Positions 1-6,751 of a stretch of DNA of 49,573 nt are shown one piece after another. The notes under the pieces are model-generated. The model saw nothing but the letters and a program-made list of their open reading frames with translations, was not told the origin of the DNA and did no database searches. Both the position numbers and the translations under genes were made by a program. The DNA is taken from NCBI GenBank assembly GCA_024276655.1, contig JAJRWU010000202.1, positions 1 to 49,573 of the forward strand, written 5' to 3'. The stretch's first letter is position 1, and the number at the start of each line of letters is the position of its first letter. The DNA comes from Planctomycetota bacterium. Its GTDB lineage: Bacteria; Planctomycetota; Planctomycetia; Pirellulales; Pirellulaceae.

Positions 1-1
1 G

Positions 2-157
2 CCGCGCGGGCGTGTGGCGGTCGATCACGATGGCTTCACCCGCTTCACCCCTGGCGTGCTGGGCCGCGACCGATACCTGAAAATGGACCGCCGCCAAGCG
101 GTGCGCGTGGTTGCAACCCAGCGAACGCTCGGCTCGCAACCGCCAAGGCGCCCCTAA
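2..157 (+). CDS. C-terminal end of an unidentified protein (5'-truncated by window)
   Basis: An open frame runs from the window edge to a TAA at 155-157 and gives 51 residues (ending QPPRRP). The GC-rich codon use resembles the neighbouring genes, and the frame contains a GRVAVDHDGFTRFTPGVLG segment that looks like folded protein sequence. I do not recognise the family. The stop codon is also the first base triplet of a dispersed 98-bp element (155-252), a relationship also seen at hemQ. The reading frame is chosen by codon character only, so moderate confidence. Confidence 0.5.
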   Translation, partial: PRGRVAVDHDGFTRFTPGVLGRDRYLKMDRRQAVRVVATQRTLGSQPPRRP

Positions 158-252
158 GGACCGTTCGCGAAATAGGTTCCCGGTTGCTGTTCGGAAAAGC
201 CCGGCATTTTCAAAATGCCGGGATTTTAATGCGGAATGTAAATTCGGAACTG
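155..252 (+). repeat. Dispersed 98-bp terminator-like element (family R1), copy 1
   Basis: The element starts with the TAA stop of the upstream gene. It carries a near-perfect hairpin (CCCGGCATTTT at 200-210, AAAATGCCGGG at 212-222) followed by ATTTTAA, so it could act as an intrinsic terminator. It aligns without gaps to the reverse complement of 30358-30455 (both 98 bp), and partly to 9671-9744 and 14158-14240. Similarity extends well beyond the hairpin on both sides, so it is a repeat family and not a chance terminator. Confidence 0.75.
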
Positions 253-456
253 TTCCTCAGTTATTGGACAGCCGCTAATCGTTCGGCGTCTTCCCTGACG
301 CTGCCCTGGCCGATTTTGGTTTTCGGCGAATTCCGCGAGTGTTGCCTATTTCACAGACGCTGCCGGGCCGGCGTGCAATGATACAATTCCAAAGTGCTTC
401 TCTTGTGAGATGCTATAGGCGATGTTTTTTGTTTATGTTCTTTTGAGGAAAACTCC
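253..456. other. Non-coding spacer upstream of the YHS-like gene
   Basis: Nothing convincing is coded here. The only useful signal is a purine-rich GAGGAAAA stretch about 6-12 bases before the ATG at 457, which acts as ribosome binding site for the next gene. Short open frames on both strands are compositionally unlike the neighbouring genes. Confidence 0.4.
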
Positions 457-1428
457 ATGTTACGTACGACTTTTTCACCACGGAAACATTTTGGCCAGCC
501 GGTGGTTTTGGCTGGTCTTTGTACTCTTTTGTTGTTGGGCGGCGATGTTTTTGGGCAATCTCGTTCTCCGGCCCGGCGCGGCTCCTCCAACCGAACGCTG
601 CAAGGCTCCGCCGCCCGGCCCATGGCCGCCGGCGGCGGCGTGGCGATGGAAGGATATTGCCCCGTTTGCATCGTGGGAATGAAGAAATGGGTGAAAGGTT
701 CGCCGGCCTTTCAGGCCAAGTACGACGGCAAAACGTACTACTTTCCCGGCGACAAACAGCGAGCCATGTTTCTGGCCGACCCGGCCAAGTATGTTCCTGC
801 ACTGGGCGGCGACTGTACGGTGTGTCTGGCCAAGATGGGAAAACGCGTTCCCGGTTCGATTCGTCACGCCGCGATGAGCAACCAACGGTTGTTTCTTTTT
901 CCCAGCGCCGCCCAGCAGCAGGAATTCCTAGCCAACTCCGCGAAGTATCTCGATACCGATTTGGCGTTCGGCGGCAAGTGTGCGGTGTGCCTGGTGGAAA
1001 TGAAAAAAGACGTACCCGGCAAACCGGAATTTTCGGCCTACTATCGAGGCATGCGTTACCTGTTTCCGTCGGAAAAACAACGCGGCATGTTTTTGGCCAA
1101 CCCGGCTAAGTACGCCGCGCCGCCAACGCAAGGTAAGCAAACGTCGGCCAAAACCCAGGCGGCAGACCAGTTTGTGACGGTCCAGGGAAAGAGCGGCTGC
1201 GCTGGTTGCGATTACGGCGTCGCGCCGATTGGCGCCCCAGACGAACTGGGGCTGGCCATCAATACGCCGGACGGCCGGATTTTCGTGATCGAGAACGCTC
1301 ACATTATGTACCCCAAACTCTACGAGCAGCGCTTTGAAGGCGGTGAGTTGGAGGTCTCTGGAAAAGTGTTGAAGCGAGACGGGAAATTCACTTGGATTGA
1401 ACCGAGCGAAATCAAAACATTGAATTGA
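457..1428 (+). CDS. Secreted protein with three YHS-like Cys repeats and a C-terminal CxxC domain
   Basis: 323 residues. A basic N-terminus followed by a hydrophobic stretch (residues 15-33) suggests export. Three repeats of about 50 residues follow, each with a CxVC motif (CPVC 68-71, CTVC 120-123, CAVC 175-178), a YxF or LF strand and a closing FLA-x-PAKY or similar. This matches the YHS-domain pattern of metal-associated proteins, but with tandem CxxC motifs. The last 85 residues open with CAGC (248-251) and look like a small beta-rich domain. The start is set by GAGGA just upstream. A metal-binding or metal-sensing role outside the cytoplasm is inferred; no partner gene is adjacent. It is followed by a palindromic repeat at 1464-1496. 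Confidence 0.7.
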   Translation: MLRTTFSPRKHFGQPVVLAGLCTLLLLGGDVFGQSRSPARRGSSNRTLQGSAARPMAAGGGVAMEGYCPVCIVGMKKWVKGSPAFQAKYDGKTYYFPGDKQRAMFLADPAKYVPALGGDCTVCLAKMGKRVPGSIRHAAMSNQRLFLFPSAAQQQEFLANSAKYLDTDLAFGGKCAVCLVEMKKDVPGKPEFSAYYRGMRYLFPSEKQRGMFLANPAKYAAPPTQGKQTSAKTQAADQFVTVQGKSGCAGCDYGVAPIGAPDELGLAINTPDGRIFVIENAHIMYPKLYEQRFEGGELEVSGKVLKRDGKFTWIEPSEIKTLN

Positions 1429-1445
1429 AGCGTGGAACTGTGAAA

Positions 1446-1505
1446 CCCCGTATTGGCGGCGCGAGAATCCCGGCTTTTTGAAAAAGCCGGGATTCTGAGC
1501 GGGGA
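1446..1505. repeat. Palindromic repeat (family R2), copy 1; possible terminator
   Basis: A perfect 16-bp inverted repeat (1464-1479 with 1481-1496, one-base loop) lies 35 bases after the stop of the YHS-like gene. Its flanks (ccCGtATTGGCGGC on the left, GA-CGGG on the right) recur around a degenerate hairpin at 32298-32355, so it is a dispersed element. Its position suits transcription termination, but no T-tract follows. Confidence 0.6.
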
Positions 1506-1560
1506 GGTGGTTTTTCCACGCTTCCTCAATCATGCGGCGCCGCACAACGTGTATTACACT

Positions 1561-1704
1561 TCACACGGCTGACAATGGCTCGTTTAACGGCAAGCCGAAG
1601 GCGACTGTGTTTTTCCTTCTTGCCCGAACGGATTGGCGCCAAACGCAGTCGCCTTCGGCTTGCCGTTAAACGAAAAACGCGACATTTTCAACCGTGAGCA
1701 GTTT
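1561..1704. repeat. Long palindromic element (family R3), copy 1
   Basis: Perfect 27-bp inverted arms lie at 1581-1607 and 1646-1672, separated by 38 bases. The element recurs in opposite orientation at 12317-12456, with shared flanks outside the arms (CACACGGCT.. and ..CAACCGTGAGCAG). A single arm with one flank occurs at 29256-29312. No coding potential is evident. It sits directly before fpr. Confidence 0.8.
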
Positions 1705-1731
1705 ACGCCTCTCGACCGATAGAGCGACCGC

Positions 1732-2550
1732 ATGGGGAAGTATGAACTGAATGCTATTGTCACGCAGCGAATTGAAATTGCCCCGGGGCTTTTGATTCTT
1801 CGCGTGGCGCCCGATGGCTGGAAATTGCCGGAGTTTGCCGCTGGGCAGTTCGCGGTGTTGGGTTTGCCGGCGGAGGCGAAGCGATTTCCCTTTAGCGACG
1901 AGGAAAATGGCGCCCCTCCCCCCGACCGCCTCATTCGGCGGGCGTACTCCATTGCATCGTCGTCGGTCGATCGTGAGTACCTCGAATTTTACGTGGTGCT
2001 GATGCGGTCCGGCGCCTTGACGCCCAGACTCTTCGCGCTTGCCATGGGCGACCGCGTGTGGCTGGGATCGAAGTTTTCCGGAGTTTTCACGATCGACGAA
2101 GTGCCGCCTGAAAGGCACGTCGTGCTGGTCGGAACCGGAACGGGTCTGGCGCCTTACATGAGCATGCTGCGCACGCATCTTGTCTGCGGCGGCACGCGAC
2201 ATTTCGCGGTGCTGCACGGCGCCCGCCACAGCTGGGATCTGGGCTATCGCGGTGAACTGGAAACGTTGGATCGGATGTGCCCCAATTTCAGTTACATCGC
2301 CTGCATCAGCCGCCCCCAAGAGGAAGACGCTCCCTGGGGCGGCGAAGCGGGGTATATTCAAGACGTCTGGCGCCGCCAACCGATTAAAACGCGATGGGGT
2401 TTCCAGCCGACGCCTGAAGATACGGACATTTTTGTGTGCGGAAACCCCGACATGGCCGAGACCATGGTCGACGTTATCGGAGAAGAAGGGTTTCGCGAAC
2501 CCTGCAAAAAGCAGCAGCGCGGCAACGTCCACGTTGAGCGGTACTGGTAA
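1732..2550 (+). CDS. fpr: Ferredoxin/flavodoxin-NADP+ reductase
   Basis: 272 residues, the usual size of the compact bacterial FPR family. The FAD-binding signature RAYSIASS is at 70-77, the NADP-binding VGTGTGLAPYMSML at 133-146, and the NADP-side motif HGAR follows. The C-terminus VHVERYW ends in an aromatic residue, which stacks on the flavin in this family. The enzyme exchanges electrons between NADPH and ferredoxin or flavodoxin in the cytoplasm. The ATG at 1732 is preceded by a weak GAGCGA. The gene converges with the glycosyltransferase pair on the minus strand (6-base gap). Family assignment is firm; the physiological direction of electron flow cannot be told from sequence. Confidence 0.9.
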   Translation: MGKYELNAIVTQRIEIAPGLLILRVAPDGWKLPEFAAGQFAVLGLPAEAKRFPFSDEENGAPPPDRLIRRAYSIASSSVDREYLEFYVVLMRSGALTPRLFALAMGDRVWLGSKFSGVFTIDEVPPERHVVLVGTGTGLAPYMSMLRTHLVCGGTRHFAVLHGARHSWDLGYRGELETLDRMCPNFSYIACISRPQEEDAPWGGEAGYIQDVWRRQPIKTRWGFQPTPEDTDIFVCGNPDMAETMVDVIGEEGFREPCKKQQRGNVHVERYW

Positions 2551-2556
2551 CGATGG

Positions 2557-4374
2557 TCATTGCTCATTGTGAGCGACCGCTTTGCGAAAGGCAAAGCTGA
2601 GAGCCAGGCAGACAAACCAGGGCGCGAATTCGATCCACGTCACGACGAAGTCGAAGAACACGGATCCGACATAAGGGCCGCCCAAGATCGGCGTTTCGGT
2701 CCAGTGGTAACTCAGCCAGAAACGCAGGTAATACAACAAGGCCAGACCGCTCACCGCCAACCAGACACGGCTGCGAGCGAACGGCAACAGCGGCAAGGCC
2801 CATGTCCAATACCAGGGGTTTTGCGTCGGACACAGCAACCAAAACCAGGCCAGAGTGAGAAACCCCGCTTCACATAAGTTCGTGGGGTTCGATGTTCTTG
2901 CGGCGCGCCAGGCCAGCGCAATCGCCACGACCAAAAACACCGCCGCCGTGATTGCCCGCGCCGTGAAGAAGGGCGCCTCCCGCATTTCGACTCCAAAAAC
3001 TTCGGCGACTCTTTTCCTGAGCGATACACGCCAAGCCTCCGGCGCCACGGAGAACCAGGCGACGTGGTCTGCGGCAACTTTGTGCATCGGTTTCAAGTTT
3101 TCCACCAGCACCAGGAAAATCAAATCATTCATCTCCCAACGCCGCAAGAATGTCTTCATGCCCAAACTGGGGTCGACCAGCGCGGCGGGCGTTTGAATCG
3201 CTGGCGGCGGCAGGCTTTGCGTGGACTGAAGTTGCGAACCAGGGCCTGCGTCATGGGCGCCTTCGTTTTCACGCGTCTGCGATTCTAACGCGGAGGTGTT
3301 CAAAACCACGTTTTTCGGAGTTTGCGGAATTGGCGCCGCGCGTGGCAGCATCGGCCAAAGAACGAGGACGGTGATCGCGGCGAACGCAGCCGATGGCAAA
3401 AGCACGCGGCGCCAGCCAAGTTGGCGGGCGAATACTAAAAAAAACAGCGGCGCCAATACGATCGGGTAAAGTTTCGCCCCCACCGCCACCGCCAAAACGA
3501 TGGCTGCGAGTGTTGGCAAAAACCTCGCGGTCGCCGACCGACGCCGTCTGCCATCGGCGCTCGGCAAACCGCTCGCGGCGAGATAAACCGCCAACGTGGT
3601 CAGGAACACAGCCACGGCGTCGAGGTGCCCGCTATTGGCGATTTCCTTGAGCAACAGCGGACACCAGGCGTAGATCACACACAGTTCGACCGGCTTTTGG
3701 CACAGTTTCAGAAGTTGCATCACGACCAACAGCGTGGCTAAATCGAAACCGAGCAACCAGGCTTTCATGATGAACAGACGAGTATAAACCGGCGCTTCGC
3801 CGGGCGTTGTTAGCGCCGCGGCGGCGAACACCGCCTGGCTGGCGGGCGGATAGACCGTCGGCAGTTCGGCGAAATGAATCCTGGAAAGAATGGAGCGCAA
3901 AACGGGGTTATTATCTCGTAGTCGAACGACGCGCAACAGTTGCTCATCGTGGGTGGCGGCCGCCTCCGCTTCCAGAACTTGTTGGGGACTATATCGAAAC
4001 GGGCTCACCCCGGCGGTGAGCGTGGCGCCATCCCATAGATAACGATAGATGTCGATCTCTTGGATCGGAACCGAAAACAACAGCACCACGCGAAAAATTA
4101 CCGCAAACCAGAGGATCAACCCTAACAATTTCCGGTTGTGCGCCGTTTGCAACGCCGCGCGCACCGCGAACAGATACCCGGCGAAGGCGGCCGCAAAAAG
4201 GAGCAACACCGGAACAATCGGCCGTTGCGTAACGGAGAGGTGGTAATCGAACCGCCAACTTAGAATTGCGATGATTCCATAGATGCAGGTCGAGAGCGCC
4301 GCCACGACCGCCAAGTAACCCATACGATTCTTTTCGGCCGCCTGTTCGCTGGCTGGCGCCTCCTGCTGACTCAC
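2557..4374 (-). CDS. Multi-spanning membrane glycosyltransferase, GT87/DUF2029-like
   Basis: 605 residues from a GTG start at 4374 that overlaps the TGA of the upstream glycosyltransferase by 4 bases (GTGA), indicating translational coupling. A longer in-frame extension to 4575 is only the shadow of the upstream gene. There are roughly ten hydrophobic helices, beginning MGYLAVVAALSTCIYGIIAI after a short acidic head. An RYLWDG motif lies in an early periplasmic loop, as in polyprenol-phosphate mannosyltransferases of the GT-C fold, and ASQAVFAAAA follows YPP. A long Pro/Ala-rich loop sits mid-protein. Together with the GT2 upstream, which would make polyprenyl-phosphate sugar, it plausibly transfers a hexose on the outer face of the membrane. 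Confidence 0.75.
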   Translation of the reverse strand: MSQQEAPASEQAAEKNRMGYLAVVAALSTCIYGIIAILSWRFDYHLSVTQRPIVPVLLLFAAAFAGYLFAVRAALQTAHNRKLLGLILWFAVIFRVVLLFSVPIQEIDIYRYLWDGATLTAGVSPFRYSPQQVLEAEAAATHDEQLLRVVRLRDNNPVLRSILSRIHFAELPTVYPPASQAVFAAAALTTPGEAPVYTRLFIMKAWLLGFDLATLLVVMQLLKLCQKPVELCVIYAWCPLLLKEIANSGHLDAVAVFLTTLAVYLAASGLPSADGRRRRSATARFLPTLAAIVLAVAVGAKLYPIVLAPLFFLVFARQLGWRRVLLPSAAFAAITVLVLWPMLPRAAPIPQTPKNVVLNTSALESQTRENEGAHDAGPGSQLQSTQSLPPPAIQTPAALVDPSLGMKTFLRRWEMNDLIFLVLVENLKPMHKVAADHVAWFSVAPEAWRVSLRKRVAEVFGVEMREAPFFTARAITAAVFLVVAIALAWRAARTSNPTNLCEAGFLTLAWFWLLCPTQNPWYWTWALPLLPFARSRVWLAVSGLALLYYLRFWLSYHWTETPILGGPYVGSVFFDFVVTWIEFAPWFVCLALSFAFRKAVAHNEQ

Positions 4375-5276
4375 GCCGCCGCCTTTCCATCGTTTTGCGG
4401 GACGCCGCCATGCCGATTCGCGCTTGGCCCGCGCTTGGAGAAGCCGTGCTTCGATAAGCCGTATTTGGCGATGGTGTAAAGGATTTTCGTTCCGGCTTTG
4501 AACGTTCCGCTGATCGTTCCGCTGATTTTGCTGGCGCCGATGCGTTTTCGATAGGGGACGGGAATTTCCCGCCAACGCAGCTTGGCGCGAACAGCCTTGA
4601 TTTGCATTTCGATGGTCCAGCCGAAGTTATCGTCGGCCATCGCCAAGTGGTACAAATCGTGGTAGGCGATAGCGCGAAAAGGGCCGAGGTCGGTGAATTT
4701 GGCGCCGAACAAGGCCCACATGAGAAAACAGGCCAGCTTATTTCCGTAGACGCTTTGCGGAGGCATGGCGCCCGGTTCCCGTTTTCCCAAGAGTCGTGAG
4801 CCGAGCACGAAATCGGCGGCGCCGTCTTGAATCGGCCGCACGAGTTCGGGCAGCATGTCGGGATGATCGCTGTAGTCGGCGTCGACAAACACCACGATGC
4901 GCGGCGCCGTTTGGCCGGTGTTCACGAGCGTGCGAATCTCGGCCAGTCCGCGCAAACAGGCCGCGCCATAACCTCGACGAGGCTCCGCCACCACGCGTGC
5001 GCCGTGCCGCTTGGCAACTTCGGCGGTGGCGTCGGTGGAGCCGTTGTCGACCACGATCACCCGTCCTACCGCGGGCAGGTCGTGGAGCACCAACGGCAAC
5101 GACTGCTCTTCGTTCAACGCCGGAATGATCACCCACACCGCGTCGAGAGAAGGCGCCTGTTGTTGGGAACCCTGTTGCTGGGGGCCCTGTTGCTGGGGGC
5201 CCTGTTGCTGGGGGCCCTGTTGCTGGGGGCCCTGTTGCTGGGGGCCGTCTGCTTGGTTGGTCCGAATCGTTTCCAT
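4371..5276 (-). CDS. GT2 family glycosyltransferase, polyprenyl-phosphate hexose synthase-like
   Basis: 301 residues. The core from about residue 50 reads VWVIIPALNEEQSLP, then VVDNGSTD and the metal-binding VFVDADYSDHPD, the GT-A signature of DPM1/DPG-synthase-type enzymes. A GSRLLG segment and the conserved C-terminal FGWTIEMQIKA and PVPYRKRIGASKISGT follow. It lacks a clear transmembrane anchor. The N-terminal 45 residues are a low-complexity tail of repeated QQQGP encoded by a perfect 15-bp tandem array (5171-5245). The product would donate polyprenyl-phosphate sugar to the GT87-like protein encoded immediately downstream with a 4-base overlap. The sugar specificity is unknown. Confidence 0.85.
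   Translation of the reverse strand: METIRTNQADGPQQQGPQQQGPQQQGPQQQGPQQQGSQQQAPSLDAVWVIIPALNEEQSLPLVLHDLPAVGRVIVVDNGSTDATAEVAKRHGARVVAEPRRGYGAACLRGLAEIRTLVNTGQTAPRIVVFVDADYSDHPDMLPELVRPIQDGAADFVLGSRLLGKREPGAMPPQSVYGNKLACFLMWALFGAKFTDLGPFRAIAYHDLYHLAMADDNFGWTIEMQIKAVRAKLRWREIPVPYRKRIGASKISGTISGTFKAGTKILYTIAKYGLSKHGFSKRGPSANRHGGVPQNDGKAAA
5171..5245. repeat. 15-bp tandem repeat, five perfect copies, inside the GT2 gene
   Basis: Five identical 15-base units (CCCTGTTGCTGGGGG on the plus strand) run from 5171 to 5245, with a degenerate sixth just before them. The unit is a multiple of three, so it encodes QQQGP repeats in the protein's N-terminal tail and copy-number change would keep the frame. 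It sits outside the conserved glycosyltransferase domain. Confidence 0.95.
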
Positions 5277-5374
5277 GGCCGCTACCTTGGGAGTGACGTT
5301 CTGATGGCCGATCTAGTATTCTAGGCGAAAAGGCGATCTGACGTCAGTGAAGTCGGGCACACAATTCCGCTAAG

Positions 5375-5492
5375 CATCGAGCGGAAAATTAGTGTCGTAG
5401 CCATGCTCGCCAGAGCGTGGGATGGTTCACCACTCACCCACCGTCTGGCGACGATGGCTACACAAATGCGACCGTTATTTATCGAGCGGCGC
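5375..5492 (-). repeat. 118-bp palindromic element (family R5), copy 1
   Basis: It is the reverse complement, with few mismatches, of 9426-9543; both are 118 bp. Each copy is itself an imperfect inverted repeat: the arm GTAGCCATGCTCGCCAGA.. pairs with ..TCTGGCGACGATGGCTAC around a central GGTTCACC. It is flanked by TAAG on the left and AAG on the right, and ends seven bases before the stop of the small lipoprotein gene. No coding content is seen. It probably moves in trans. Confidence 0.85.
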
Positions 5493-5498
5493 CAAGTG

Positions 5499-5771
5499 CT
5501 AGCGTGAGCCGGAGCCTTGGTGCTGGTGTTGCGCCGCTGGACTTCCCGTTGTCGAACCCGCCATCGGCGCGGACACACCGCCAGCCGAACCGCCAAAACC
5601 CGACGACGCCGTTGGCGGCGCGTATACGGGCGGCGTATAGGTTTGCGGCGCATACACCGGCGGCGCCGGGCGAGGGTGGCAACCCAACAGCGAAAAACCG
5701 AGGAACGAAAATAATAGAAGTGAAAAACCCGTTGCACGGGCGCCCATCCTGGCGAATAAATATCTTCTCAT
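5499..5771 (-). CDS. Small Pro/Ala/Tyr-rich lipoprotein
   Basis: 90 residues. The hydrophobic segment FSLLLFSFLGFSLLGC ends in a lipobox (LLGC), predicting lipid attachment at the Cys and location in the outer or inner membrane. The mature part is a short low-complexity chain rich in P, Y, A, S and Q (VYAPQTYTPPVYAPP), typical of small planctomycete envelope lipoproteins. The ATG at 5771 is preceded by AGGAAGG. It lies 50 bases after the DUF547 reading frame on the same strand and may be cotranscribed. No function can be assigned. Confidence 0.65.
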   Translation of the reverse strand: MRRYLFARMGARATGFSLLLFSFLGFSLLGCHPRPAPPVYAPQTYTPPVYAPPTASSGFGGSAGGVSAPMAGSTTGSPAAQHQHQGSGSR

Positions 5772-5821
5772 GGTTAGCTACCTTCCTGGAGGAATTTGAA
5801 ATGGTTTCTACTCGTGTGTTG

Positions 5822-6724
5822 CTACTCGTTTGGTATGGAGCCTGATCCAAACTCGGCCGATTTTGCGGGCGCCGCCACACTGGCGCCCACGGCCGGCGCT
5901 TGCGAATTGAGCGACCAATCGTAAGCGAAGTAGGCGACCGGAACGTCGCCTCGCGCGGCCGCTTCAATCGCGGCTTGGAGCGCCGGCTCTTGAACACGAC
6001 GCGCCAGCCAGGGCAAGTAACCGCCCGCCGCCGACCAATCGTCGCCGTACCACTTCAAAATCGGGCTCAGAAACAACTTGCCTTTCTCGGCGTCGAACGC
6101 CACATACTTAGGGTTGTTGGCGAACTGAACGCTTTGATCTTCGAGTTGCTGCGAGAGTCGCGAACCGACGTACGCTTCGGCGCGAATCTACGGGCAACTC
6201 CGCGCCGCGCACACCAAAGCCACATGCATCTTGGGCTCCTTGAAACGCTTGCGGACGATTTCATGTTCAATGTGGTTCAAACTCATGGTTTGCCCACAAA
6301 AAATATGCTCGGGAACATCGAAGAATTCTTTTCCCTCGAAGCGAAAATTCATCACGGAATCGTGAATGTCATGCGTGGTAACGCCATTGATCACGAAGGC
6401 GTTGTAGGCGTTGCAGAGCAAGGCGAGTTTGTCGGCGGAGGAAGTCAGCTTGCGGGGGTCGGCCTCTGAGAGTTGCCGCAGATAGGTTTGAAAGAGGTAG
6501 TCTCGCGAGATGCCGTCGTAATCGATGAGGCCGTTTTCGACATGCGTTTTGAGCAGGTAATCCCAGATGGCGTGGTCGACGCCCGAAGCGTCCAAATGCG
6601 GCGTGGGCCGGGTAGTCAGGCGAACTTCATGAAACGCCTTGGCCGCCACCGCCAAGGGGACGAGAAAAGAAACAGCCGCTACCCAAAAAAACGGGCCGTA
6701 ATAACTCATTTTATCTTTAGACAT
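5822..6724 (-). pseudogene. DUF547-family exported protein interrupted by one in-frame TAG
   Basis: The frame reads MSKDKMSYYG and a hydrophobic export segment, then the DUF547 core with LLCNAYNAFVINGV and ALVCAARSCP. A TAG at 6188-6190 follows the SCP motif directly. Translation in the same frame continues with IRAEAYVGSRL, KYVAFDAEKGKLFLSPI and KWYGDDW, which is exactly the remaining family core, and ends at 5822. There is no frameshift; only one codon is changed. The start at 6724 is supported by AAAGGA eight bases upstream. It lies 27 bases after the flavoprotein/polyferredoxin gene, so likely one transcript. Options are a recent nonsense mutation, an assembly error, or read-through. Confidence 0.8.
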
Positions 6725-6751
6725 GTTACGAATCCTTTCGATCACAAAGTC

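Noticed and set aside
4375-4575. N-terminal extension of the GT87-like gene
   Set aside because: It is basic, lacks a ribosome binding site and lies wholly inside the GT2 gene; the GTGA overlap start is better supported.
4796-5324. Plus-strand frames with LLLGALLLGA or CCWGPCCWGP repeats
   Set aside because: They are antisense readings of the 15-bp tandem array inside the GT2 gene.
5375-5492. The hairpins considered as tRNA or small structured RNA genes
   Set aside because: No T-loop or anticodon arrangement is seen, and the sequence is a member of the R5 repeat family.
5801-5845. Fourteen-codon plus-strand frame (MVSTRVLLLVWYGA) behind a GGAGG
   Set aside because: The GGAGG lies in the leader of the minus-strand lipoprotein; a coincidence is likelier than a gene.
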